64,000 bases of DNA from Mucilaginibacter hurinus (GCF_003324525.1 NZ_QGDC01000002.1:1-64000), one strand, 5' to 3'; positions 17,039 through 26,362 are shown, counted from the stretch's first letter. Numbers and translations: made by a program. Notes: a model not told the origin generated them from the sequence alone.

Positions 17039-17916
17039 TAATGTAAGCCCTTACGCTTAAGCAAACCGCCTGTAGTATCTTCAATACTTTGTAAAACAAT
17101 AAACGCTTTAGGATCTACCTCAAGTATCACCTGCCTTATAGCCGGCACCTCAAGCCGGGTGGCAACTGTAAAAACTATATCCCGGGTATCATTCATTTCG
17201 CCGTCTTTACCAAAGCCGCTTTTGCCCTGGTATATAGTAACGCCGCGGCCAAGCTGATGTGTTATAAGCCTGCGTATGAGTTCGCTTTTAGTTGATATAA
17301 CGGTGATGCCCGTATATTGCTCAAGCCCATTCAAAATAAAATCTATCATTTTGGACGCTGCGAGGTAAGTGAGGATAGAGTATAATGCAGATTCTACCCC
17401 TAGCGATAATGCGGCTGCTGTAAAAATGAATACGTTTAATATGAGTATAACATCGCTCACCTTAAAAATTTGAGCTTTTTTGCTAACAAGTAATGCAGCT
17501 ATCTCCGTGCCGTCAAGCACGGCACCGCCCCGTATGGCTAAGGCTATACCTACACCAATAAAAATGCCACCGAAGGCCGCCGTAAGTAACTTGTCTGATG
17601 TTATATCAGGTATTGGTACAAAGGCAAGCGCAAGTGCTAAGCCAGCTATTGCCATAGTACTTCTAATAGCGAAGGACTTACCCAATTTTTTATAACCAAG
17701 CCATAAAAAAGGTACGTTAATGACAAATATTGGGATTGATATAGGTATGCCGAATATATTAGATAACAACATGGATATGCCGGTAACGCCGCCGTCAATG
17801 AAATGGCTGGAAAGCAAGAAGCCCTTTAATCCGAATAGTGCCGAAAAAATGCCCAGTACAGTAAGAAGAGTGTTGGTTATAATGGTACGCTGAAATAAAG
17901 TAGACTTTTTCTTCAT
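17038..17916 (-). CDS. YitT family membrane protein (DUF161 + DUF2179)
   Basis: This is an inner-membrane protein with five or so transmembrane segments in the N-terminal two thirds (for example ITNTLLTVLGIFSALFGL and ISIPIFVINVPFLWLGYKKL), followed by a soluble DUF2179 domain (about residues 215-290, GITVISTKSELIRRLITHQL). I chose the ATG at 17916 (MKKKSTLFQRTIITN) over one eight codons further upstream, because the basic N-terminus fits a membrane protein better. YitT proteins are widespread and poorly characterised. The gene is coupled by a one-base stop/start overlap to the Crp/Fnr regulator. A small-molecule transport role is a guess. Confidence 0.85.
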   Translation of the reverse strand: MKKKSTLFQRTIITNTLLTVLGIFSALFGLKGFLLSSHFIDGGVTGISMLLSNIFGIPISIPIFVINVPFLWLGYKKLGKSFAIRSTMAIAGLALALAFVPIPDITSDKLLTAAFGGIFIGVGIALAIRGGAVLDGTEIAALLVSKKAQIFKVSDVILILNVFIFTAAALSLGVESALYSILTYLAASKMIDFILNGLEQYTGITVISTKSELIRRLITHQLGRGVTIYQGKSGFGKDGEMNDTRDIVFTVATRLEVPAIRQVILEVDPKAFIVLQSIEDTTGGLLKRKGLH

Positions 17917-17999
17917 ATATCCAAATATAGTCCATAGCACGAGGATTAGCCGCTATAATTTGTATTTTTACAAAAAAGCACTTAATAATCCCTATTAAA

Positions 18000-18470
18000 A
18001 TGAAAACTTTAGTACTGTTACTGAACCTGTGTATAACCGCTTCGGCCTTTGCTCAAAACGTTATAACACCGGCCGCGCCGGGTGTTACGTATGGAAATAA
18101 AATCAGTGCCGAAAAATCTATTACCATTAATCAGCTAAAAGGTAAGCTGGCAACAGATTCAATATATAAAGGCAAGTTAACGGGCAGGGTAATGGAGGTT
18201 TGTAAGGAGAAAGGCTGTTTTTTAACTATTGCCCAGCAAAATGGCGAACCTGTAACTGTCAAATTCGCTAACTACAGCTTTTTTGTTCCGCAAAGTTTGG
18301 TTGGGAAGAGTGTGGTAGTAAGCGGTACGGCCAAAATTAAAACTACACCTGTTGAGCGCTTGCAGCATGTTGCCAAAGACCTCGGCAAAAGTCAGGAGGA
18401 AATTGCCAAAATAACAGAGCCAAAGAAGGAAGTACAGATAGTGGCCGACGGGGTTTTGGTGGTTAACTAA
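18000..18470 (+). CDS. DUF4920 exported protein
   Basis: This 156-residue protein has a signal peptide (MKTLVLLLNLCITASAFAQN) and a DUF4920 domain. The family motif, a V-C-x4-GC pattern inside a beta barrel, appears as GRVMEVCKEKGCFLTI (Cys68, Cys73). The two Cys could bind a metal or form a disulfide. It ends in a beta-rich tail (KEVQIVADGVLVVN). It lies between a divergent YitT gene and a convergent aspartate kinase, only 7 bases from the latter's stop. The molecular function is unknown. The location should be periplasmic. Confidence 0.85.
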   Translation: MKTLVLLLNLCITASAFAQNVITPAAPGVTYGNKISAEKSITINQLKGKLATDSIYKGKLTGRVMEVCKEKGCFLTIAQQNGEPVTVKFANYSFFVPQSLVGKSVVVSGTAKIKTTPVERLQHVAKDLGKSQEEIAKITEPKKEVQIVADGVLVVN

Positions 18471-18477
18471 CCGGTAT

Positions 18478-19734
18478 TTACCTTACAACCATCTGGGCCG
18501 TATTCCGGCTTAATTGTTCAAGCAAAACCTCTTTACCGTTAGTTAGTTCTTGCAGCGAATTGTTTTTGTGATGCCTTACGGTTAGCAGTTTAAGGTTGCT
18601 GTTATACCTAACCCTGAAATACTCATTTAAAACGGTCAGCAACGGCTCAAAGCGTTCGGCCTGGTCGTCAATACACACGGTGAAGCTGAGTGCCGAAGTC
18701 TGCATCATATTTATTTTGGTATGGCTTTTAGCAAAGATGCGGAATATATCACTTAAGTGATCTTCTGTGATAAACGAATAGTCTTTGGCAGAAACCGATA
18801 GCAGTACCTGGTTCTGTTTCACGATAATAACCGGTTTTTCAAAATTATTTACTCCGTCCTCCTTAATAACGGTACCGCTTGCGGATGGGTCTGTAAATGG
18901 CTTAACCAACAACGGTATTTTAGCATTTTGCAAGGGCTTTATAGTTTTAGGGTGAATAACCGTAGCCCCATAATATGTCATTTCAATAGCTTCAGAATAG
19001 CTCAGCTCATCAAATTTTTTGGTATCGCTAAATAATTTTGGGTCTGCATTCAGTATGCCCGGCACATCTTTCCATGTCGTAACGGACTCTGCCTGCAGGC
19101 ATGATGCAAATATCGATGCCGTATAGTCTGAGCCTTCGCGACCAAGCGTGGTAGTGAAGTTTTCAGATGTTCCGCCTAAAAAGCCTTGTGTTATTATGAT
19201 GCTTTTTTGCAGTAATGGGGGAATATCTCGCCTAATAGCTGTACAGGTTTTGTCCCATTGAACTGCGCCTTCGCGGTAAGTATTATCGGTGTGGATGTAT
19301 CCCCGCACATCAACCCATTGGCTTGTAATACCGCTATAATTTAAATAGGCATTTACAATGCGTGTTGATACCAATTCGCCAACAGATACAATCTGGTCAT
19401 AAATAAAATCATAACTGTCCTGCGGCTCGTCTTCTAATATCCAGTCTATTTCAACAAACGTGTTTTGTATATCATCAAATACCGGGTGATTTTTGTCAAA
19501 TAACTGGGTAATTATATTAAAGTGATAGGCTTTAACTTCTTCATAAATAGCATATATATCCTCGCTGCCGTTTATATATGCTTTAGTTAGTTTTTCAAGT
19601 GAGTTGGTAGTTTTACCCATTGCTGATATAACAACAAGCAGCTGATTATTTTGATATCCCTGTATTATATGGGCAAGGTTTCGTACTCCTTCTGCATCTT
19701 TTACAGATGCGCCGCCGAATTTAAAAACAAGCAT
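18478..19734 (-). CDS. lysC: Aspartate kinase
   Basis: This monofunctional aspartokinase of 418 residues catalyses the first step from aspartate to lysine, threonine and methionine. The N-terminal kinase motif KFGGASV includes Lys5. The substrate segment reads TTLGREGSDYTASIFA, and KDVPGILNADPK and MTYYGATVIHPKTI are also conserved. The C-terminal part (about 300-418) holds ACT-type regulatory sequence (MMQTSALSFTVCIDD), so feedback control is likely. It is the last gene of a four-gene minus-strand group after yggS, a GNAT gene and a DUF3298 lipoprotein, 5 bases after the latter. A homoserine dehydrogenase fusion is absent. Confidence 0.92.
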   Translation of the reverse strand: MLVFKFGGASVKDAEGVRNLAHIIQGYQNNQLLVVISAMGKTTNSLEKLTKAYINGSEDIYAIYEEVKAYHFNIITQLFDKNHPVFDDIQNTFVEIDWILEDEPQDSYDFIYDQIVSVGELVSTRIVNAYLNYSGITSQWVDVRGYIHTDNTYREGAVQWDKTCTAIRRDIPPLLQKSIIITQGFLGGTSENFTTTLGREGSDYTASIFASCLQAESVTTWKDVPGILNADPKLFSDTKKFDELSYSEAIEMTYYGATVIHPKTIKPLQNAKIPLLVKPFTDPSASGTVIKEDGVNNFEKPVIIVKQNQVLLSVSAKDYSFITEDHLSDIFRIFAKSHTKINMMQTSALSFTVCIDDQAERFEPLLTVLNEYFRVRYNSNLKLLTVRHHKNNSLQELTNGKEVLLEQLSRNTAQMVVR

Positions 19735-19739
19735 GAGTT

Positions 19740-20540
19740 TTACTTAACGTATTTAGATACCACCGCATTGGGACGTATCAAATTTTTAATTTGTTGGTAG
19801 GGAATAACTAAACTGGTTTGACCTGCAGCATAAGGTTTAATCTCATATTGATTGTACAAAAACTTCAATCCGAGTGGCGTAATCAAAAAGTTATCATTTA
19901 GCGCGAATTTATCATCTTTAAAAAAATAATTGGTAGCCAGCGATGCATCCTGAGTAAGTTTTTCGTTCGATCGGAATATGGTTTCACCTGCTTTAGTAAG
20001 CGGTGCTTCATAATTATCAACCAGTATGTCGCCCAGCTTTAATTGCTTATCGGCTCTTACGTCCCAGTTTATGTAACCGGTATAAGCAGCCCCGTGCGCC
20101 CCGCCCGAAAAGGTATAACCGCTGGTTTCAAGCGTAACTAATGACGAATCCTGCATGATAACTTTTGCCTGGCTCTCTATGGTATAAAACATATCGCGTG
20201 ACGGAAAATCCTTACTGTCATCGTCATACATCTTTATAAATCGTGTTGCCATAGCGTCAAGGCTGGTATCTGCCTTTTCGCCCGCAAACATCACTAGTAA
20301 TTTAGCAACAATACTGTCATTAAGCTTTTTCTGCCCGTTAAATTGTGCGTACTTAACCATCACATGCGTACAATTGCTATCAGCCTTTTCGCCGCAATCG
20401 GCGGCGCGTTTGCTAAAGGTTTTATACTCATAAACAAGTGTGTCTGTAAATATTCCATTTTCCGTAGCAGGTGGCCGGCCCCACTGGCATGACGAAAAAA
20501 TAAATAGCGCTGTAAACAAAGTGATGAAAGCTGTTTTCAT
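19740..20540 (-). CDS. DUF3298/DUF4163 (PdaC/RsiV-like) lipoprotein
   Basis: This is a lipoprotein of 266 residues with a lipobox at LFIFSSCQWG. The N-terminal DUF4163-like part (LVYEYKTFSKRAADCGEKAD) and the C-terminal DUF3298 part (AGETIFRSNEKLTQDASLA, ITPLGLKFLYNQYEIKPYAA) correspond to the PdaC/RsiV-type domain seen in cell-wall deacetylase and anti-sigma proteins. No deacetylase catalytic domain is attached. Two Cys at DCGEKADSNC may form a disulfide. It sits 12 bases after the GNAT gene and 5 bases before lysC, so it is inside the same operon. A ligand-binding or envelope role is inferred. Confidence 0.8.
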   Translation of the reverse strand: MKTAFITLFTALFIFSSCQWGRPPATENGIFTDTLVYEYKTFSKRAADCGEKADSNCTHVMVKYAQFNGQKKLNDSIVAKLLVMFAGEKADTSLDAMATRFIKMYDDDSKDFPSRDMFYTIESQAKVIMQDSSLVTLETSGYTFSGGAHGAAYTGYINWDVRADKQLKLGDILVDNYEAPLTKAGETIFRSNEKLTQDASLATNYFFKDDKFALNDNFLITPLGLKFLYNQYEIKPYAAGQTSLVIPYQQIKNLIRPNAVVSKYVK

Positions 20541-20552
20541 AGTTCAATTAAC

Positions 20553-21020
20553 TTAATAGTTTAGTAATTGTTCTTTGCTCAACGATCCGTTAAGCCAGCC
20601 GGCCTCAATAGCCGCATTGTATTTTTTATAAAAGTTAATGGCGGGATCATTCCAGTCAAGCACCTGCCAGCTCATGCCGTTAAAGCCCAGTTCGCTTGCC
20701 TCTTGTATAACGCGCTCAAACAGCAGTTTACCAATATCGCGCCCGCGCATGCTTTCGGTAACTAAAAAGTCTTCAAGATACAAGCGCGGGCCTTTCCATG
20801 TAGAGAAGCGGATATAATACAAGGCGAAACCTACAATCAGCCCGTCAACTTCTGCAACAAAAGCCTTCCAAACGGGTTTCAGCCCAAAACCTGCCTCTGT
20901 AAATTCCTCCAGTGTTACAGTAACTTCTTCAGGTGCTCGTTCATACAAGGCAAGTTCTTTTACCAGCTCAAGTATACGGCTGCAATCAGCTTTAACGGCA
21001 ACTCTTAAGTGTACATGCAT
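20553..21020 (-). CDS. GNAT family N-acetyltransferase (SAT1/thialysine type)
   Basis: This is a 155-residue single-domain GCN5-type acetyltransferase. The fold landmarks are GLIVGFALYYIRFSTWKGPR, the strand LYLEDFLVTESMRGRDIGKL with an acetyl-CoA pyrophosphate loop (RGRDIGK), and WNDPAINFYKKYNA. These features resemble the spermidine/thialysine acetyltransferase (SAT1/SAT2) branch, so an amine acceptor is likely. The start codon is one base away from the upstream yggS stop, which indicates tight coupling. The acceptor is not proven. Confidence 0.87.
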   Translation of the reverse strand: MHVHLRVAVKADCSRILELVKELALYERAPEEVTVTLEEFTEAGFGLKPVWKAFVAEVDGLIVGFALYYIRFSTWKGPRLYLEDFLVTESMRGRDIGKLLFERVIQEASELGFNGMSWQVLDWNDPAINFYKKYNAAIEAGWLNGSLSKEQLLNY

Positions 21021-21021
21021 A

Positions 21022-21711
21022 TTAGTTATTCTTCCAGTGTTTGGTTACACGGCTGCCAAATATAGTGCTGCCTAATCGTACCAGGTTGCTGCCCTGCTCA
21101 ATAGCTATCTTATAATCGGCCGACATACCCATGGATAATACGTCAAAGCTATCTTCCTTGCGGAAAAAGCTTTGTTTTATGCCACCGAAGAAAACATGCA
21201 GTTCATTAAATTCATCTTTAATCTGTTTAACGTTTTCGGTATTGGTGGCAATGCCCATCAGGCCACGTATACGTACGTTCTTTAACGCATTAAATTCATC
21301 AGAACGCAGTAGTTCTATAGCCTCGTCAAACCCAAGCCCGTATTTTGTATCTTCATCGGCTATATATATTTGCAGCAAGCAATCTATAACACGATTATGC
21401 TTTAACGCGTGTTTATTAATCTCTTGCAGCAGCTTTATACTGTCAACAGACTCTATCATGGCAACAAACGGCGCTATGTACTTAACCTTATTGGTTTGCA
21501 GATGGCCTATAACATGCCATTCAATATCTTTGGGTAATTGCTCTTGCTTCTCTACCAGGTCCTGCACGTTGTTTTCGCCAAACAAGCGTTGCCCGGCATT
21601 GTATGCCTCCATGATATCTTCAACAGGCTTTGTTTTTGATACAGCCAGTAACGAAACTTTTATGCTGTCGGTTTCGCTTTTTAACATTTTGATGTTATCT
21701 GCAATGCTCAT
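21022..21711 (-). CDS. yggS: YggS-type PLP homeostasis protein
   Basis: This belongs to the PLPBP/YggS family, a TIM-barrel pyridoxal-phosphate carrier that keeps vitamin B6 and amino-acid pools balanced. The PLP lysine is Lys26 in LLAVSKTKP, equivalent to Lys36 of the E. coli protein. Other conserved parts are FGENNVQDLVEKQEQLP, WHVIGHLQTNKVKYI and LSMGMSADYKIAIEQGSNLV with the phosphate-binding end. The length of 229 residues is normal, with a slightly short N-terminus. It is the first gene of the minus-strand group and diverges from the DUF4296 gene across only 39 bases, so both promoters must be packed there. Confidence 0.93.
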   Translation of the reverse strand: MSIADNIKMLKSETDSIKVSLLAVSKTKPVEDIMEAYNAGQRLFGENNVQDLVEKQEQLPKDIEWHVIGHLQTNKVKYIAPFVAMIESVDSIKLLQEINKHALKHNRVIDCLLQIYIADEDTKYGLGFDEAIELLRSDEFNALKNVRIRGLMGIATNTENVKQIKDEFNELHVFFGGIKQSFFRKEDSFDVLSMGMSADYKIAIEQGSNLVRLGSTIFGSRVTKHWKNN

Positions 21712-21750
21712 TTATACGTAATTTTGCTCATTAAACCGCTAAATTAAATA

Positions 21751-22350
21751 ATGCGCAAATATATAAGCTGGTTTTTTTCAGCAATAATAGTTTTATGTTC
21801 CTGCAATGATAATACGCCCGACGGGGTAATTGAAAAGGACAAAATGGTAAACCTGTTGCTGGATGTACACATAGCGGATGGCAGTATGTTCAATGTTTCC
21901 AGTTTGCCCGATAGTGCTTACAAGTATGGCACAGGCAGATACCTGGCTGTATTTAAAAAACATCATACAGATTCGGCGCAGTTTAACCATAGCCTGAAAT
22001 ATTATAGCGCTAACCCTGATGACCTTATAATTATGTATGACAGTATTGGCAAAATACTGCAGCGTAAAACTGATTCGCTCAATAAGATAATGGTAAAGGA
22101 GCAGACAAAAAAAATGAATCAGGGGTCAAAAAAAATGATACGTGGGATGGGGGCATTGGACAACGGCGCTGCCGTGTCTAAACAAGGTGCGAGTAAGGCG
22201 ATACAAAATACCAAAGCTGATTCTTTAACGAAAAAAAGAAGGTTAGATTCATTAAAGGCAAAGATGAAACAAAAAGCAGATTCGATCAGGAACAAACAAA
22301 AGTTGAACTCTCAGAAGTCGAAACGGATAAAAGGTCAGCGCGTTCAGTAG
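21751..22350 (+). CDS. DUF4296 lipoprotein
   Basis: This 199-residue lipoprotein has a lipobox around Cys18 (IIVLCSCND). The DUF4296 domain occupies roughly residues 25-110: VIEKDKMVNLLLDVHIADG, then FKKHHTDSAQFNHSLKYY and IMYDSIGKILQRKTDSLNK. The last 80 residues are very basic and low in complexity (KKMNQGSKKM, KMKQKADSIRNKQKLNSQKS), typical of the family's coiled or disordered tail. Its function is unknown. It lies 18 bases before mutS2 and diverges from yggS. Confidence 0.85.
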   Translation: MRKYISWFFSAIIVLCSCNDNTPDGVIEKDKMVNLLLDVHIADGSMFNVSSLPDSAYKYGTGRYLAVFKKHHTDSAQFNHSLKYYSANPDDLIIMYDSIGKILQRKTDSLNKIMVKEQTKKMNQGSKKMIRGMGALDNGAAVSKQGASKAIQNTKADSLTKKRRLDSLKAKMKQKADSIRNKQKLNSQKSKRIKGQRVQ

Positions 22351-22368
22351 CCTAATAATTACACTAAA

Positions 22369-24729
22369 ATGCTTTACCCGAACAATAGCGCCGACAAGCT
22401 TGGATTTACTGAAATAAAAGAACTCATAAAAGGACATTGCCTGAGTATTATGGGCCGCGATAGGGTTGATAAGATACAGGTAATGAATAATTACGACCTT
22501 ATACGCAAGTTTTTGAGCCAGGCAGCCGAGTTCAAAAACATCCTGCAAAATGATGCGGCTTTGCCTATACAGCATTTCTTTGATATCAAAACGCTTGCTA
22601 ATAAGTCCCGCATTGAGGGTGCATTTTTATCCGAAGAGGAGTTTTACCAGGTACAATCGTCGCTAAATACCGTATTCGCGGTGATAGCTTACTTTAATGA
22701 ACGGGAAGGCCAGTATCCCAATCTTGAAGCGCTGTTTGAGCATCTTCCCATGGAAAAATCCATTCTTAAGAAAATAGGGATGGTGATTGATGAAAAAGGA
22801 AAGATACGCCCCAACGCTTCGCGCGAATTGTTAGAGATTACAACAGGCATTGCTAAGGCTGAGCAGGAGGCACGTCGTAAAATAGACCAGGTATTTAAAA
22901 CTGCCACATCAAACAACTGGACGGCCGATGGCTCATTGACCATACGCGACGGGCGACTGTGCATCCCTGTACTCGCAGAAAACAAGCGCAAATTAAAGGG
23001 ATTTGTACATGATGAGTCAGCCTCAGGGCAAACCGTGTACATCGAACCTGAAGAAGTGTTTACCCTGAATAATAAAATACGCGACCTCGAGTTTGAACGC
23101 CGGCGTGAGATAGTGAAAATACTTACCGCGTTAACTGACGAGCTACGGCCATTTGTGCCACTTCTGTTGTCGTATCATGGCCTGCTTACCAAACTCGATT
23201 TTGTGAGGGCTAAGGCACTATTTGCTGTAGATATTGAGGCCGAGCTGCCCGAAGTTGTAAATGAGGCTAAAATTAAATTGATTGATGCCCGGCATCCATT
23301 GCTTTTTTTAAACTTTAAAAAGGAGCAGAAAACTGTAGTTCCGCTTAACGTAAATATCGATGATGGTACACGTATAGTAGTCGTTTCAGGTCCTAATGCG
23401 GGCGGTAAGTCGGTGTGTATGAAAACAGTAGGACTGTTGCAACTAATGGTGCAGGCGGGTTTGCTTATACCTGCAAATGAAGCGAGTGTGGTAGGGGTAT
23501 TTAAGCAGTTGTTTGTCGACATTGGCGATGATCAGTCTATTGAAAGTGATTTGAGTACGTACAGCGCTCACCTTTCAAAAATGAAAAACTTTGTTGAGCA
23601 GGCTAATGGTAAAACCCTGGTGCTAATAGATGAGTTTGGTACGGGCACTGATCCACAGTTTGGCGGACCTATAGCCGAAGCCGTACTTGAATCACTTAAT
23701 CAAAAAAAAGTTAGGGGGATGGTAACCACACATTATTCAAACCTTAAAATATTTGCAAGTAATACCGAAGGAATTGAAAATGCTTCCATGTTATTTAATA
23801 ACGTGGCGATGCAGCCTTTGTATATTCTTGAGGTTGGTAAACCGGGTAGCTCTTACGCGTTTGAAATAGCTCAAAAAATCGGTTTGCCGCAGCATGTGCT
23901 CAATCTGGCTAAAAACAAAATAAGCGCCGGCCAAAAAAAGGTTGATACTTTATTAGTTGACCTGGAGCGCGAAAAAAAAGAAATATATGATAGCAGGGTT
24001 CAACAGGAAAAAGAGCAGCGCCGGCTCAACAGCTTGTTAACCGAGAATGAAAAATTAAAAAATTACCTGGACGAAAACAAAAAGGCCCTGTTGCGAGAAG
24101 CGAAGCAGGAAGCTCAAAACATTATACTAAACGCCAATAAACTGGTAGAGAACACCATTGCCGAAATTAAAAGCACCAATGCTGATAAGGATGTTACCCG
24201 GGCATTGCGCGACAACCTTAATACCGAACTAAAGAAGAATAGTATTAAGCCGGAAACTACCAAAGTGGCTATTGGCGAAGAGGAATTAAAGCCCGGGGAT
24301 TGGGTAAAGCTTGTGGATTCAGATACTTCGGGGCAGGTTATTGAAATTATTAAAGATAATGTGGTTATTGCCATGGGCGACCTGCGCACCGTAGCCAAGC
24401 GTAAGCGTGTGCAAAAGGTGAGTAAATCTGCGGTACCCAAGAGCGTGCGCCGCAGCACCCGCAATGATACCGGTGATTATGCAAGTTTTAGCCCGGAGAT
24501 AGATGTGCGCGGAAAACGTACTGATGAAGCGCTGCACGCCATTGAAAAGGTGCTTGACAGGGCGCTGATGATGAGTTTTAATAACATTAAGGTAATACAT
24601 GGTAAGGGCGACGGCATTCTACGTAAAATGATACGTGATTATCTTAAGAAATATGATCAGGTTGACCGTATGGAAGACGAACATGCAGACAGGGGGGGCG
24701 ACGGCATTACATATGTGTATTTAAAATAA
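22369..24729 (+). CDS. mutS2: MutS2 family ATPase/endonuclease
   Basis: This is a 786-residue MutS2. It lacks the mismatch-recognition domain of MutS and has core/clamp helices, an ABC-type ATPase and a C-terminal Smr nuclease domain. Walker A is GPNAGGKS at 341-348 and the Walker B region is LVLIDEFGTGTDPQFG. A long coiled coil follows (about 525-620), then a KOW-like patch (GDWVKLVDSDTSGQVIEI) and the Smr motifs EIDVRGKRTDEA and VIHGKGDG. MutS2 suppresses homologous recombination or rescues collided ribosomes in different bacteria, and which applies here is unknown. The ATG 18 bases after the DUF4296 stop is the natural start. A separate mutS lies at 51 kb. Confidence 0.94.
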   Translation: MLYPNNSADKLGFTEIKELIKGHCLSIMGRDRVDKIQVMNNYDLIRKFLSQAAEFKNILQNDAALPIQHFFDIKTLANKSRIEGAFLSEEEFYQVQSSLNTVFAVIAYFNEREGQYPNLEALFEHLPMEKSILKKIGMVIDEKGKIRPNASRELLEITTGIAKAEQEARRKIDQVFKTATSNNWTADGSLTIRDGRLCIPVLAENKRKLKGFVHDESASGQTVYIEPEEVFTLNNKIRDLEFERRREIVKILTALTDELRPFVPLLLSYHGLLTKLDFVRAKALFAVDIEAELPEVVNEAKIKLIDARHPLLFLNFKKEQKTVVPLNVNIDDGTRIVVVSGPNAGGKSVCMKTVGLLQLMVQAGLLIPANEASVVGVFKQLFVDIGDDQSIESDLSTYSAHLSKMKNFVEQANGKTLVLIDEFGTGTDPQFGGPIAEAVLESLNQKKVRGMVTTHYSNLKIFASNTEGIENASMLFNNVAMQPLYILEVGKPGSSYAFEIAQKIGLPQHVLNLAKNKISAGQKKVDTLLVDLEREKKEIYDSRVQQEKEQRRLNSLLTENEKLKNYLDENKKALLREAKQEAQNIILNANKLVENTIAEIKSTNADKDVTRALRDNLNTELKKNSIKPETTKVAIGEEELKPGDWVKLVDSDTSGQVIEIIKDNVVIAMGDLRTVAKRKRVQKVSKSAVPKSVRRSTRNDTGDYASFSPEIDVRGKRTDEALHAIEKVLDRALMMSFNNIKVIHGKGDGILRKMIRDYLKKYDQVDRMEDEHADRGGDGITYVYLK

Positions 24730-24741
24730 CAACAGCTTACT

Positions 24742-25824
24742 ATGCGCTTTTTTTCCTTTATCATATCAACCTTTTTATTTGCAGGATTAACCGCACCAAC
24801 CGCCGCGCAGCACATGGTTAAACCTGCTGATCCGCGTATTCAATATACCGGCAGGATATCAGTTGAAGACCAGCATATCATGATGTCCTGGAGTGGTACA
24901 TCGTTGAGAATTAATTTTGAAGGAAGCCAGGTGAAAGCTGTATTGATGGATGAGTATGGTGAAAATTACTATAATGTAATTGTTGACGGAAGAGTTGTAA
25001 ACGTACTCGACCTTGACAAGGGCAAAAAAGAATATACGCTTGTAGCCGGGTTAAAAGCGGGTAAACACACGCTTGAATTATTTAAACGCACCGAATGGGT
25101 TTTTGGCCGTACCTGGATATATGGGCTTGTACTTGAAAATGCCAACACCTTGTTAACGGCGCCGGTTGTAAAAAAACGCAAAATGGAGTTTTACGGCGAT
25201 TCAATAACTTGCGGATATGGCGTGGAAGACACTACAGGGCAGGATAGGGGGGCATCACCTTACGAAAATGCGTATAAAACATATGCGGCAATAACCGCGA
25301 GGTATTTCAATGCCGACTATCATTCCATTTCACGAAGCGGCATAGGGCTTACCATAAGCTGGTTTCCGCAGATAATGCCCGAAATGTATAATAAGCTTGA
25401 TCCTGTTGATGAGAAGAGTAATTGGGACTTTTCTAAATATATACCGGATGTAATAGTCATAAATCTTTTTCAAAATGACGCAGGCCTCACTAAGGCCACT
25501 ACTATTCCTGAATATAAACGAAGGTTTGGAAATACGGCACCTACGGCGGAGTATATTGTTAATGCATACGTTAAATTCATAAAGGAATTGCGAAGCAAGC
25601 ATCCCAAGGCTCATATTATTTGTGTACTTGGCAATATGGATGCTTCGCAAACCGGCTCTGAATGGCGTGGATATGTGAAGCAAGCTGCCGCAGGGTTAAA
25701 GGATGCGCGCGTACATTCATTAATATTCCCTTATAAAAAAACGCCGGGTCACCCAAGCGCTGCCGAGCAGCAGGCTATGGCTGATGACCTTATAAAGTTC
25801 ATTAAGGAAAAGGTGACTTGGTAG
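24742..25824 (+). CDS. CE2-like SGNH esterase (acetyl-xylan/glucomannan esterase type)
   Basis: This exported protein of 360 residues has a signal peptide ending near AAQH, an N-terminal jelly-roll domain (about 30-140, YTGRISVEDQHIMMSWSGTS) and an SGNH hydrolase domain, the architecture of carbohydrate esterase family 2. The nucleophile is Ser154 in YGDSITCGYG. NLFQNDAG carries the oxyanion Asn, and His337 in PGHPSAAEQ is the base. CE2 enzymes remove acetyl groups from plant hemicelluloses. It starts 12 bases after mutS2, so it may be co-transcribed although functionally unrelated. Specificity cannot be read from the sequence. Confidence 0.87.
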   Translation: MRFFSFIISTFLFAGLTAPTAAQHMVKPADPRIQYTGRISVEDQHIMMSWSGTSLRINFEGSQVKAVLMDEYGENYYNVIVDGRVVNVLDLDKGKKEYTLVAGLKAGKHTLELFKRTEWVFGRTWIYGLVLENANTLLTAPVVKKRKMEFYGDSITCGYGVEDTTGQDRGASPYENAYKTYAAITARYFNADYHSISRSGIGLTISWFPQIMPEMYNKLDPVDEKSNWDFSKYIPDVIVINLFQNDAGLTKATTIPEYKRRFGNTAPTAEYIVNAYVKFIKELRSKHPKAHIICVLGNMDASQTGSEWRGYVKQAAAGLKDARVHSLIFPYKKTPGHPSAAEQQAMADDLIKFIKEKVTW

Positions 25825-25861
25825 TTATACCCGTGGTAACGTAAATCCGGAGGGTATGAAT

Positions 25862-25890
25862 AAAAAAACCTTAAGGGTGTCTTAAGGTTT
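25862..25890 (-). terminator. Terminator for the minus-strand acidic-protein gene
   Basis: A 10-bp perfect stem (AAACCTTAAG/CTTAAGGTTT) with a 5-base loop is flanked on the left by seven A, which read as a T-run on the minus strand. It thus ends transcription coming from 25913, and it may also stop read-through from the CE2-like gene. Confidence 0.75.
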
Positions 25891-25912
25891 AGTTTATAAA
25901 GAATGCGGTGAG

Positions 25913-26260
25913 TTAATCCTCACCTTCATCACTTTTATTACTTTCGTAGTTCGGTTCACCATCCTGACTGGCGTCCTTAAAATTATTGTTTTGCGGGTTT
26001 TCTTCTGAGGGCTCAGTCCGCGCGAAATAACCGTTGCTGTAACCGGCATGCTGTGACGGGTTGTTTTTATCATCGCCGGAAGTTGTTAAATTCTCTTCGC
26101 CAAATTTATCTCCGCCATAACCACTTCCTTCAGGTTGCTCAGGATCTTTCATCTCGCCTCCTAAAAACGTCTTTTTAAGGTTTTCCTCTGTTAAATTATC
26201 ATCATCTTCAACACGGTAGGCGTTGGGTTTCTCATGATCATCATCATTATAAGCTGCCAT
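25913..26260 (-). CDS. Small acidic disordered protein
   Basis: This 115-residue protein is extremely hydrophilic: about a third Asp/Glu, with many Asn, Gly and Ser (EDDDNLTEENLKKTFLGGEM, SNKSDEGED at the end). It has no signal peptide, membrane segment or Cys and is predicted to be intrinsically disordered and cytoplasmic. The ATG is at 26260. A clear terminator stands 22 bases past the stop, which supports expression. About 100 bases separate it from the uridine kinase upstream. I do not recognise a family, and the composition resembles hydrophilin-type stress proteins. Confidence 0.65.
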   Translation of the reverse strand: MAAYNDDDHEKPNAYRVEDDDNLTEENLKKTFLGGEMKDPEQPEGSGYGGDKFGEENLTTSGDDKNNPSQHAGYSNGYFARTEPSEENPQNNNFKDASQDGEPNYESNKSDEGED

Positions 26261-26362
26261 AACTTTTTGTATTTAGTATGATAGTAAAATGATTGTGTAA
26301 GGGAAATTGTTTTGATTTTGTTTACGAGGTAATTATAAGGGGAGTTGTAAACCACGTATTGC

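Noticed and set aside
17922..17929. TATATTTG on the minus strand as promoter of the YitT gene
   Set aside because: It lies only six bases before the chosen start codon, so transcription would begin at or inside the coding sequence. It is probably a chance match.
21131..21721. Open frame of 196 codons on the plus strand opposite yggS
   Set aside because: It lies fully antisense to yggS, which has clear PLP-family motifs. The translated product is Ser/Cys-rich shadow sequence.
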